Shown here piece after piece: positions 1-12,400 of a DNA stretch of 64,000 bases. A program made the position numbers and the translations under genes. The stretch spans positions 2,657,833-2,721,832 of the forward strand of contig VXAI01000013.1 of the NCBI GenBank assembly GCA_013399305.1, read 5' to 3'. The notes below the pieces were generated by a model. The model was not told the origin of the DNA, searched no databases, and was given only the letters and a program-made list of their open reading frames with translations. The stretch is from Rostratula benghalensis. Its lineage: Eukaryota; Chordata; Aves; Charadriiformes; Rostratulidae. Position 1 is the stretch's first letter. Each line of letters starts with the position of its first letter.

Positions 1-2490
1 GAGAAAGATATCCTTTGGTACTAAGAAGGTAGTCGGCAATTGTACATAATGAAGGCTGCAGATTAATCAATACAGCCAATTAACTTCTTTCACAGTCAAA
101 TTTAAACACTTTTACTAAGGTCAAATTTCTATAAAGCAGTTTACCGGGTTTCTTGCCACTCCTGTTCATTGCAGTTGCAAAAAAAAAAAATCCACAATTT
201 TCATTTACATGGAAAAATCTCTATTTGAGGTTAGGCATGCACAGCTATACTCTTTAAAAGCCTTTGCAGCTTCTGACACATGGAGTTTATCACAGGCCAG
301 CAGGAGAGAGAGAATTTCATGGAAGCCTTTCGTTAAAACACCTCAGAGCATTCAATGGAGAGAGTTGTGTATCTTGCATTTTCTTGGCAGAGACCACGAC
401 ACAAAAAACACAGCACAGGCTGAGTGACAAGGAGATATCTTTTTAGCCTCATCTGCTCCAGCCATTTTATTCAGATGCCAAACCCACACTGAAAACTGGC
501 AAACGCAATGTACATTTGGTACACGTGGCATATCCCACATAACTTGAGAAACTTCTCTATTAAACAGTCTCACTTAAGGGGTTATTTATTTGGTAATGAA
601 CATTGTAGTATCTCTACAGATATCATGGCTGAAAACTGTATAACTAATGCATCCAGAAGGCGTTTGCTGACCACATTATTGCAGTAGCTAGCAATATAAT
701 GGTAGCAGTGAAGTTAAATTTGACAGTTTTAAGACATCATTAATGATGATTTCTTTTCCAACACCCTCAATTCTTGCCTTTCCAAATCCCATCTCTTTAT
801 GCTGTCTTGAAAAACGTCTAAATCCCCAACACACAACTGTGGTTTTGCTGTTCTGAAATTGTCTTTGTACAAGATCAGGTTTTTGTGCTAGTATAAACTC
901 ACATAGTTTTGCAGTAGATCACGTGTAAAATCATAAAATCCAAGCTAAGTAGAGCATACTGCTGCATTATTATTTGAAGAAATTGCAAGAAGAACTCTAA
1001 TTCTAGAATTGGGAGGAAAAATCTTGTCTTTTAGGTCTGAGTACTTCATAGGGGACATGATAAAGTGGGACTGGGCTGTTCATGCAGTCACGAACACTGC
1101 TGCAGTGATACTGGTTCCATCCCCTTTACACATACCAACACAAGAAGGAAGAACACTTTCTATGGTGTTCTATATGGACCTAATCTGGGATTAATGAAGG
1201 AACAATCTTGTGCATTCTGTGCAAAAGAGCAAGAAAAGAATATAGCCTTGTCACAGGTGTATGTAAAATCCAACATGACAGAACGTCTGAGCTCTTTAAT
1301 AAGTGTACAAAGTCACTATGGACTCTGGTATAGAAAATGAAATAAGAATAATTATTTAAGGAAATCAAGCCTCAGAGAGAAAAGTATTTATTAAAAGATG
1401 GCAAATTAAAGAAATGAACATTTTTCATATTAATACAATTTATAATCACATTAAATGCTATCAATGAACTCAATGTAAAAAAGTATAAGATTTTTTTCCT
1501 GAAGGCCAAGTAGCTTAAGAGACATATCTAAGTATGCTAAGCATCTTGTTCGTAATTATTGCAACTACATTCAGGTATTTAGTGTCTGAGCACACAAACA
1601 GTACGTTAGAGAACTAGCAGCTCTTGGCACACATAAATACATGTGAAAATGCACGTGCCTTTTTACAGAATATTTGGCCCCATATAAAAAAATACAGTAA
1701 TCATCTAATTGAAACATGGGAGCAATGCAAACTTTGGAGAAAAATTGCCGTCACTCTCCTATAACAGAACACTACCACTTTCTTTTCCTCGGTTCAATGA
1801 ACTACTTTGTTATGAAGTTATTACACAGAAACTTTACAGTGTTCAGCAGGAGAACATACCTCTCTGCATACAAGTAAACAGGATGTCCCAGGGCCTTTCA
1901 GCACAGGACTTGTCTAGGGATAATTTAAAATTTATATTTTAGAAATAAAATATAAATATATATAAAGAAATATATATTTATTTCCTTTCTGAAATAAATA
2001 CCATAACATTCCCTTCTTTTAAGATTCTAACTTTATTAAAGTAATTCCAAAAGCACTATGCATGAATTGTATTTTCTATGGCGGCTCTATAAAAATTCTT
2101 ACTGATGTGCTCAGATGAATTACTGTCCAATAAGTGCTGTGCAATTTGATGTTTGTCATATATGTCTTGAATTCATCTGTGAGGAATTTGTTGACTGTTT
2201 TATTTGATGGTTCATGCTATCTGAGCAAAATAGTAGAATAAAAATTGGCATGAGTCTTTGACGTTCCTGAAGCCTTAAATTTTTTCTGTTGTAGCTCTCA
2301 GAACGATAGCAGTATCAAGGAAGGTAAATAGCAGGTCTTTCTGCTTATGAACCAGACATCAAAGATTAGCAACCAAATGAACCGTTGGATGTTTAAGTTG
2401 CAATATGAGGAAGAACAGAAATGTTTGGTGGTGTTGCAGTTTTCATCTGGCAAGTTTATTTTAAAAATAAAGTTTTTTGTATTGCAAATA
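1..2490. other. unique non-coding DNA, AT-rich
   Basis: No gene or recognisable repeat is visible in this stretch. Open frames are all under 95 codons and overlap each other on both strands, as chance frames do. It holds a run of 12 A at 179-190 and an almost pure A/T block at 1921-1985 with TATA-type alternation. It ends where the solo LTR begins. Confidence 0.7.
1921..1985. repeat. AT-rich low-complexity block
   Basis: Nearly all bases are A or T, with alternating TATA tracts and several short self-complementary segments. It behaves as low-complexity sequence, not as part of a gene. No unit size can be assigned. Confidence 0.7.
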
Positions 2491-3085
2491 TGTTGTGGTT
2501 TAACCACAGCCAGTAGCTAGAACCACACAGCCACTCTCTCACTTTCCCCAGAACAGGCTGGCGAGAGAATCATAAGAGTAAAAGTGAGAAAAAAACTTCA
2601 TGTTGTGAGATAAAGACAGTTTAATTTTAATAGGTAGAGCAAAAGTTGAGCAGACGAGAAAAACAACACAAGAAATCCAATCTATTCACTGCTTCCCAAC
2701 GGCAGGCAGGAGTTCAGCCATCTCTGGGACAGCACGGCTCCATCATGCGTAACGATTGCTTGGGAAGACAATGCCATCACTTTGAACAACCCCCTCTTCT
2801 TTCTTCTTCCTGTAGTTTATACACTGAGCATGATGTCACATGGTATGGAATATCCCTTTGGTCAGTTGGGTTCAGCTGTCCTAGTTGTGTCTCTTCCCAA
2901 CTTCTCATGCCCTCCCAGACTACTTGCTGGTGGGGCAGTGTGAGGACCAGAAAAGGCCTTGAGATCTTAGCGACAATCAAATCTGCCAGTGTGCTACCAG
3001 CAACATTCTCATCCCAGATTCAAAACACAGCTCTACACCAGCTTCTAATAACAAAGTTAATTCTATCCCAACTGAAACCACAACA
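2491..3085 (+). mobile_element. solo LTR of an avian endogenous retrovirus (TguLTR5-like)
   Basis: The element opens with TGTTGTGGTTT and closes with AAACCACAACA, an exact 11-bp terminal inverted repeat with the TG...CA ends of a retroviral LTR. The flanking 5-mers are AAATA (2486-2490) and CAATA (3086-3090), a 5-bp target-site duplication with one mismatch. Length is 595 bp. A TATA-like TTTATAC near 2817 and a CRE-like TGATGTCA at 2831-2838 mark the probable U3 promoter, so transcription would run left to right. The body resembles, from memory, a TguLTR5-type LTR abundant in neoavian birds. No internal gag, pol or env sequence or second LTR lies beside it, so recombination between two LTRs has probably left a solo copy. 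A 170-codon open frame (2646-3158) runs through it and past its end, and is not a gene. Assignment to ERVL or ERVK is uncertain. Confidence 0.88.
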
Positions 3086-4380
3086 CAATAGGAGTATCAG
3101 CTTCTCCATAAGGAAGTATAAATGCTCCATGTATAATGTGCTCCATTATATAATGTAGAAGGGGGAAAATTTCTTCCAAGCTTGAAAAGTTGTTTCTCAT
3201 TAATTTAATCCAGAAATTAAATAGTATCAAACTTGCCTCCTGAAGAATACCGTCACACATAACAAAATAAGATACCTTTTTTGTGACAGTTTATGAGCAG
3301 TTTTAATTTGGCATGAGTTAGAAGGGACAGTAAGAGAGGACAATCAGAACTGCCAAAAATGTGAACTAACAGTTTTACAGCAGCAGGATTATGGGTGGTA
3401 TTATTCCCAGTTATTGCCTGGCACATTTTCAGCTGCTTCTATGACTTACTGTGCTTTTCCTTCTGTGAATAAGAGTGAGAAATGGCACCCTATTTTCACT
3501 CATCACCATTGCCTCTCATGTTGTAAATACAAAAGATGCAATAGACTGTTCTTCTACAGGATGATGTAAACAGTGCATCAAAGGATGGTAGGTCTCATTA
3601 AACCCCGGTAACTCTCTTTAGATATCGAGTCATTTGACATGCTCCATTATAAGACTATGTCTTTAATTGCTTATAATTTTGCCAATTTTTAACCACTTAG
3701 TTGGAAACTTGCCCTGTTGAGTGTCCATTTTAGTACAAAAAAAGAAAAAAAATCATAAGAGTGCATCAGATATTTCTTAAAGAAAAAACTCATATTATTT
3801 TGCCTATGCTAAAATTCTTGTTAAACTGGTTCTTGGATTAGCTGAGGGTGATCTATGTTTTGGATCAACAGTTTTTTATTTGGTAAAGCAAGTCACCAAT
3901 TCTATCTTTTCTTTCCATAAGAATGGTCAAGAGAACTATGAGAAGAGAGGAAATGGAGGTGGGAATGAGAAAAATGTTGAAACAGGTACGTCTCAATCAT
4001 GCGTTACAGCACGCTCTTCCCTGGTACTTGCAGTCCCACCTGGTTTCCTAGTTTTTCCTCAGGACCACACACTTATGAACAGTTAGGAGCATATCACATG
4101 GCAGATATAGCTCAGGGTTGGGCTGTGAAAAAAACCAGGTATTTGGAACCAAGGCAAGCCCATGCTTGACTTTATGTTCTGGTTCTGCTCAGCTTATTGG
4201 TATAGTCATAGCCAGTATAGCCAGTGGTGAAACATGAATGGCAGTTGAACGGTAACAATCTCGCCCAGATCCTTCTAGAAGGGCTATGATGTTTCCTACT
4301 TCAAAGGAATAAATAAGATATATTTCGTATAGGAACTCATATACCCTTCAAGGGAAATACAGAGTCATGGATACAAAACT
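3086..4380. other. unique non-coding DNA
   Basis: Nothing recognisable is seen here. There are short A-rich runs near 3737-3755, and the open frames are below 70 codons. Confidence 0.6.
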
Positions 4381-4475
4381 GGAGAGCACACTCTGCATTC
4401 AGGACTGGATATCCCAGATACAGCCTCTATGCACAGTTTTTCATCTGTGAAACAGAGAACAGCATCACTTGTCTC
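4381..4475 (+). repeat. possible MIR SINE relic
   Basis: The part around 4425-4465 keeps the order of the MIR tail: a CCTCT-type segment, then a CAGTTT segment, then TCATCTGTGAAA, matching the conserved CAGTTTCC-CATCTGTAAAA core of MIR. The upstream half fits only loosely and would need an internal deletion. MIR elements predate the amniote radiation and survive in birds as rare degraded copies. The match is from memory and short. Confidence 0.35.
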
Positions 4476-6007
4476 AGCACAGATACAGTGAAACAGACTT
4501 ATTACGGTCTAGGAAACACTGCATATCACATTGATAAGCACAACAGGGAACTCCAGAGGGGATTTTCAGTAGTGTGAAATAAATGAGAGGCCAGACATTG
4601 AAGAATGAAAACAATATACTGAATAGCTGCTCAGTCAGTGAGCACTGAGAGGTTGGGATCTTAGGAAAACATAATGTGTTCCTATAGTTAAAGACTGCAA
4701 TGTGCATACAGAGAAAGAGCAGTAAATATATGCAAGACAACCTTATTTCCAGCATTTCCTAACTTTTGAGTCTTTCCTGGCTTGTATTCCTAACAGGCTT
4801 CCAACACACTTTTTATGTGTAATACTCTCTGCTAATCCAACACTTTCTTAAACTCAAAGAGCAAGAGCTGGAGCTGTAAACCATCTGGAACAGTTGCAAG
4901 GTGAATTACTGCCAAGAAATCTCTACTGAAGTACATCCTATCCCCCTCCAGGTCTGCCCTGCATCAGCTTTAAAGCTGCATGAATATAGAAAGACACATG
5001 TCCTAATTATCCAATAAACACTTTACTCTGCCTCCAAAGTTTGGAGTCTTTCCACCTACATCTAAACCTCCTTAATATATCAGCATTCAACCATTACTAT
5101 GAGGCATTTAATGAAACCAGTGATAGCATTATCTCCTCTGCCACTTAGGGTCACCAGGTATATAAAAAGGCATTTTCTAAGGTGCCCTAAGATCATTAGG
5201 GCAATATATGATGTCAGGGTACTGACATTAATATCATATATTTATGAAAATTAAGCTATGTGAAAACACTATATTTCCCTTTTACATTGTTATGTGATCT
5301 TTTTACAAATATTCCCATAGATAAATAAAATAATGAAGGGGATTTTTCTGATTTATATTAGTAGCCGCATTTAATTTCTAATTATGCATGATTATTTGTT
5401 TAATATAAAATGGTTTAAAATACTGAAGACTGTTAAATTTATGTATAAAAGCAGACTACCTAAGCAGCTCCTTCAGACCACATTGCTAGGCAAGCGTCTT
5501 TGATATTATATTGACATAGACAAATTAAAACCAACATTCATATCTATATGAATGCTCCCCCAAAATCCAAATGCTCAGAGCAGTCTAGAGCTGATTGGAT
5601 AGCATGTAAATCTGCTTATGAACAGTTAGCTGACTTAAAATATAAGTTTTCATCCAGGTTATTCAGACCGATTTAGGGGTCATTCCTTGAGAAGGTTCCT
5701 ACTTGCAAAGCTTTATTAGAGCAACTGAATTTTATGAACACAGCAAGAAAACAATCTCTTTCTTAGCCAAGTCCTCTTAACTGGAAACACTCTTTGCTCT
5801 GGGAAATGTTTATGTCATGCAAAGAATGATTAATTTCATTTAATTTTTGGTAATTAAGAGTTAAAAATCTCAGCTTGTCACCTTAGGCTAGTCCCACAGT
5901 CTGTGGGAAGAAGCAGGCCCTTTGAAGATTGCATGGGACTTATGCAGGAATGCAGGGTATTTCACAAACATATTGCAGGCATCTGTAGTTTAATGTATAA
6001 CATAATA
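4476..6007. other. unique non-coding DNA with a homeodomain/POU/forkhead-like site cluster
   Basis: No gene or repeat is recognised. At 5379-5402 TAATTATGCATG is followed at once by TATTTGTTTA. These are homeodomain or POU-like and forkhead-like binding sequences, and the cluster is only suggestive. Confidence 0.5.
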
Positions 6008-6475
6008 ACATAGAGCAGCCACAATGGATCAGCCCAAAAGCACATCTAATCCAACATCCTGCCTATAGAAGTGTCCAAAATCAGATGCCTAAGGAAGAGT
6101 ACAAGTAATCACAAATGACACTTGACCTAAGTAACCTCCAGGCCTCTAGCTACCAAGGGTTCAGTGACTTCCTGAGGTAGATGTTTTTCTGTGTGTTTAG
6201 TAATTTCCTTTATTTTTTTCCCAATGAACTTCACCAGATTTCCCTTGAACTTCTGTAAGCTTTTAGTACACACAGATCAGGTGGAAAGGCTTTCCACATC
6301 TTACCCAAACACTGAAAAAAGCTTTCATTTGTACATTCAGAGTTTGCCTCCTTCCGGTTTAATGTAAGGATCCCTAGTTCTTGTGCTGGAAGGGAAGATG
6401 ATTGATCCTGATAAAGATTCTTCATGCTTCTCCTGATTTTACAGATCTTACCATAATACACATGAATATGTTCTA
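6008..6475 (-). mobile_element. ancient CR1 LINE 3' fragment, inverted
   Basis: Read on the + strand, this follows the reverse complement of the old CR1 lineage shared by turtles, crocodilians and birds. Landmarks in order are a segment like the 3'-end phrase ATGGATCAGCCC, then CATCTAATCCAACATCCTG, then TTCCACATCTTAC, and later the conserved phrase CCCTAGTTCTTGTG at about 6372-6385. It is heavily diverged with many indels, so it is much older than the CR1 at 20950. CR1 is a non-LTR retrotransposon copied from its RNA and usually truncated at its 5' end. An 82-codon open frame on the minus strand inside it (6231-6479) is not a usable protein. Confidence 0.7.
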
Positions 6476-9400
6476 CCAAATCTCCAAACTCAGAAAAGGA
6501 AGGTGATTAAACTAATACATATACTAAGCTTGAACTGTGCCTGTGAACAGCGTTTGTGACCTCAGATACGTTAATGTTCCAGAACAAGCAAAGTAAGCTT
6601 TCAGCCACAAATACATATCAAATGTGTATTCCCAGACTTTGGCAGGGGAGAGTGGGGAGATTAAAAATGAGAAGTATATAAAGGAGAAAAAATATTCTTT
6701 GAAGAAAGGATTTACAATTTCTTTTTTACATCAAAGTATTGTAAATACATAAAAATAGCTTCATCTACTGGCATACAAAAGAACTGGTAACATTACTTGC
6801 AAGCCTGAAGATTGAAGACAAGAGAATGGTTTCTTAGCTGGCTGTTTCACTGGTCCCTTTATATCAAATCGATCATGCCAGAAAATTCTGAACATTAGAA
6901 ATACCTCATTTATGCGAAATTTTTCTGTGAGACAAAGCTAGCATAGAACTCTGCCTCTCGTGACTTCTACATCCATTGTAAAAGACGCATCGAGAGATGT
7001 CTGGGAGAATGGAGGCTGGCTGATGAAGGGAAGGTATGATGGCTTTAGCCTCCAATAGTAGCAGTTGATGTAGCATATGCTATTATACCATGCAACAGGA
7101 TCAGGAAAAAATACACAGGGCTGCATTTGCACCCTTGGCAGATGTCACTATTTTCAGCTGCCAGAACAACTTTTGGCAACCCAAGTGTAAATTAGATTAG
7201 CCTTGGAGTTGCTGCAACTCAGGCCAACCGGACCACCAGCCAGAGTGCAAGTACAACAAAACACAAAGGTGGCCTAAAATCACACTTGTTCTCATTCGTT
7301 TGTAGTGACTGTATCTCAGCTTGAACTAAAAATCAAGCCCATAGCCTGCTGAGTAGGGGAGAGAAGTGGATTCACTACCCAGAGCCCAAGCCTGCTCTTT
7401 TCAAATCCTGAAACTGAGTTTTTTTATTGCCAGTGTACACCTTTCCTGTCCATTCTGCATGCTCATTAGCTATCATAACAATAATGGATTTGGATAAGAA
7501 TAGGACATATGGAACATTATGTGGCTGAAAGCTTTAATTTTTCCAAGAAGCATGCCTCTTCTTAAGACACAGGAATGCAGTAGCTCTGGCCATGAACGGC
7601 TGTTTTAATATACCTTCGGGAGAACAAGGTTTTCCTGGCAAATCTATCTTTTATAAAAGAGCCTTAGCAAACCCCTCTTCTTTCACTCAATGGAAGGAGC
7701 AGGGTGCTCAGTTCCACTGAGACCCAAGCATCTCACGTGGAGCACAGACAGCCTGAAAAGTTCTATGGTTACTTTGCTCTCACTTATCACAATGAACCTT
7801 GTGAGTCTTATTCTATAGAGGCACTTGGAGATCATTTTGCAAGCTTTCACACTCCGTCAACATGGAAAAAGCCAAATAAAATACATCTGTTTCAGGTAAT
7901 AGCCTTAAATTAGAGGAGGCATAACAGGCTCTAAGAAGCAGTGTGAGTTCTTCATTCAAGTAAAACAGCTACAGGGTGACCCGATTCACAACAAATCCTG
8001 GTTCTCTTAAGGCAGAGGAATATATAATTATAAAAAAACCTGGAAGTAGCAAGGATTAAATTACGTTGCCAGAGCAGCTTGTTTCTAAAGGGCTTATTAC
8101 AGGCATGAACCGCAAACCTGTGATTTTTCTTTTTTCACATGAATTGATGTCATAATGAGGTTTAAATGGAGACTCGGTGTCTACTTTGCCTCCCAAAGGA
8201 AAGGGGTTCCCCCTCTACCCTGGGCATAGTGCCTCCTTCTGCTGTGCTACTTAATGCAAATGTAAACAAAAAGGAGAGTCAAACCATGAGAGCTGAATTC
8301 ATTTCCAACTGGCTGTCACAAGTTTTCACTTTGGTCTCCTCATGGTTCACAAGGGTACCTTTCAAGTCTGGTTTATACAGAAGATGCTTATATGATAAAA
8401 GGGTACAACCTGAAGCAGAAATACAGTACTGATTGTGTGGTGGAAACAAATCTGCTTATAGAAGCAATCCATGTGGAACCTTGATTGTAGAAATCTTTAA
8501 CACTTCTGTTATTGGAACAGCTGAGAGTATAGCAGGAAATCTCAAATGAACAGCTATTTTTTTCTGCCAATCCTGAAAACTAATGTTTTATTATAAATCT
8601 GTCCTTTCTGACACATATTGCATCCCCTCAGGGCTAACTCCACTGTGTAGGCAGATTAAGTGGTTGCCTGTGGCAGCAAAATGTTAGGCACAGCAAAATG
8701 TTTAGAGACTGTTTATTGTGTGACCATAAGCTGGGTGAAGCAGACATTTTCCAGTATGTTGAGGGCTACAAAAACCCGGGAGACATCACCAGGTTCCCAA
8801 GTTCTTCCACATACAAGTGAGCAATAAAAATGCGCAGCAGAGTTCCACAGCAAGGAAATCGGTTTTGCAAATCACAAGCTCAGCAATAGGGAATAGTGAA
8901 CCTTGTACCTTTTAATAAATAGATAAAAAGAATATTGAGAAATCCAATGCTGTAACATACTAATTAGCATGTTTTGTACTCTAACCTTTAACAGAGTCAG
9001 AACTGTGTCATCTGTGTGTCAATCTATTAAGAACCACAGGGTCATCACCTTGAACTCTTAGCCATGGAGTATTCAGGCAGCTGCTGAGTATTTTAGAAGG
9101 CATTTGCCAATCCCAAAGTGGAATGAATATAAGTGTGAATGTTTATTCATGCTAAGAATCTGACCACAGGGACTTTTACTCACTACATTTCCTTTAAAAC
9201 AAAAATTGAGTCACCCTTAAGGACACACATTAAAATATTATCTTAGCAAAGCAAATGTTAAACATGGAGAAAGGATGGCCAAAGATGAGACTACAACAGC
9301 AGGCCAAAAGAGAATATATTCTTCTTGTAATGGCACTTGCTCTGTCTGCAGTGCCGAATCTCTTTATCAAAGTAGGCTCCATCGTTGCTCTTTCATCTTG

Positions 9401-12400
9401 GTTTTTTGCAGACCTGTGTGGTCATGGGAGTGCTGAATCAGACTAAAACGTGAGCCTTCAGTATGGCACCATACTTACCACTCTGTCCACAACAGATATT
9501 TTTATACTAGTACATACCAAGTATGTTGATCATGACTTTTAATCAGTGAATGAGAGGGCGGTGGCTGCATCATCCAGTGCAAGATACCAGAGGGGTGCTT
9601 GGGCACTTAGAAGAGCCATGCCTCTTAAAAGGGTGGTGTGGGAAAAGCTTGCCTTCCAAACATAACTGCAAAGTGTAATTAACTGCTGAGAATCAGGCCT
9701 GTGGGCAGTATCATTGCTGAAACTATGGTTTCTATCATCATGTTCACGCTAGTTCTCCAGTAGCAGATGACGTGCACATCTATATGGCAGCACAGGGCTC
9801 AGTGCAGGGCCACTGCCTGGGGACTTATCCCAGCTGCCAAGCCTGCCAAATGCATGCCTTTGTAACTACACCGGGGCACCCTGCTGGCCAGCTAGCTTAC
9901 GCTAACCTGGAGTAGCCAACACAAACTGGAGGGATTAAACTACAGAAAATCACTCTGGTATAGCAGCAATCCACACTTCTATGAGACAAGGAAATTCTAA
10001 GCATCTTTCTTTTTGATTAAGATAATTAAACGCCCTCTGTTTTTGTTGGGAACTGGAGTCTAAAAGAAGCCACTGACATAATGAGCCACAGGCAGGGCTG
10101 AGCTGTTTGGGCCACGAGATGTCTCCAGGGCAGGTATAAGGCTGTTTTAAGAGAAGACAGGGTGGGCAATTTTAAATACCACCCCCAATAGACAGGCTCC
10201 TTGGAAAGTAAGTATCATATGCTGACTGCTTTCAAACTAATGCCCAGCCCTCTTGGGCTTCATGTCTTAAATGGTACAGGTTGAGTGCAAACAAAGAAGT
10301 TAGGGTGTGGGTAGGTGGGGAAGGTACACCTCTCTGTATGAAGTATAGTTTGAAGTATAGAGTAAGGAAAAGAGCAGTGAATCAGAAATTAAAAAAAGTT
10401 TGAAGCTTCAAACAAGTAAAGGGCAGAAAGGCAGACTTGCATTTACTGTATTTTTGTTTTTTCTGTCTTCTGAAAATCTACTAGATCATCCCAGTCTACT
10501 AAATCTTCCAGCAAATCCACTAGTATTATCACTTAGACCATTTATCAAAAAATACCAGCAATTTCAAAGGTACCTTCTTCAGACAAAAAGACTAGCAGGG
10601 CAAAGTGATGGCATAAGCACACTTTCTCCTATAGTTAATTAGGGTTGGCTGATTAGTAGCTCCTGCTTTGCTTGCAGTTCCCAGGCAACCCTTAGCAGGG
10701 CTGCTGGGGACGTACTGAACCACAGGATGTGGAATAAACAAGCACTATCCCACGATGGGACATAGTTGCCTGTCCATCCTGTTACACATCGGATGTGGAA
10801 CCTCGGATTTGCCCACTGTGACATTTTTTGAGTCAGTTCTCTGCATCCTGTGTGCCTGCTGGATCCCTGCTGTTTAAAGATTACAATGTGTGACTCTTGG
10901 AGTCAATAAATCTACCATAGACATCACCAGTCAGGTAACAAATGGCAGGTTTACTGATATTATATACAGAAACAGTTTATTAAAAAATAATTTCCCCTTC
11001 TCTTTACCAGCTCTAATAATCAGTTCCTTTAACAGAATTGTTATCTCCTATCACCAACCTAATTTTTTTTTTTTTTTGGCTCAGAATTTCAGATTAAGTG
11101 GTAGGGTTATAACCTGAAGTGAATCAGTGTTTTGCTATGGGCACCAAAAGGGCAGGGATTTCACTCAAGGGTGAAAGCTCTGGCAAATTCCACTCGTAAC
11201 TACATGGCTTCAAATAAAGTTCTTGGCTTCAAACAAAGTTAAAAGACTTTAGAATACTACATCCAGTTAACAGAAATGCATTGTTTCTCTTCCTATGGAT
11301 TTCTTTCACAATATTTATTTTATCATACAATGCAATATATATATATATATATATAAAATAATAGAAAGGATGTCCACGAAAAGAAAATTATATTTTAGTT
11401 TCTCTATTCTACCATTTTACAGAGGAATTTCTGGATTCTTATTTCAGATTTTTTCTCCTTCTGGAAGTGTCATAAATCTTAAACAAGCAAATGTTAAAAA
11501 GGTTTAAACAATTCCTACCAACAAAAAATTGTATTTCAGCTAAAATTAAAGCTTTCAGATCAATTAAATTTATTAGTGTAGGGTTTTGCCAAAGCAATTT
11601 GCAATTTCTGTTTCACCTCACCTTGGTCTGAAATTTAGTTTTGCTACTGGTTCGTTTACTGGACTTAAAAATTATGTATATATATATTTCTAATTCTCAG
11701 GAACCACAGATACTGCTTTGGACCTATACATGCTGCTCTGAATGCACCTCTTTGGAAGTAATAGAATATTTTCTGGATGTCATTAACCTTTTCTCCATAA
11801 AAATTCTCCCCCGTAGATGGACATTTCAGCTATAAAAAATATTGGGTGAAGGAAATTATAGTTTTATGGCCTAACTTTTATGTATCAAGTTCAAATTCAC
11901 AAAATTGATTTATTTTTACTTCATCCCACCCCCTTCATGGGATCCAGACCACATATTCAGGGCACTTTAATTTCTCTCCTTTCTCAGAATCTGAACCCCC
12001 CTAGGAACAGTTCCTCTGCACTCATTATGCATCTCCAGGGTACACAATTCAAACAAGAGCTACCTTGTGCTAACAGAGTGTTGATTTGCTTGTGCTCGTG
12101 AAAGCAAGGAGAGTGCTTTTCAGGACGGGAGCAAAGCAAGTGGGTGGGGGATGCTCAAGTTTTTTAACTAAAATATTCTTTCAATAACATTGTAGAGTTG
12201 TTGAATGGCTGCATATTTTTCTCTTCCATATTTTAATATATCTAAGATGCCATTCACATATGAAAACAGAAGTTTCTTTTCAACACATAAATTCTATGAA
12301 AGTGTTGTCTTGAAAGATACCACATTATTTATGATTGAAAAATATCACTTTCCTCTGCTTTTCCTCAGCATTTTTTTCCTCATCCACAGCATACTGTGAT

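Noticed and set aside
2646..3158. 170-codon + frame
   Set aside because: It lies mostly inside the non-coding solo LTR and runs out of its 3' end; it is not a retroviral or host gene.
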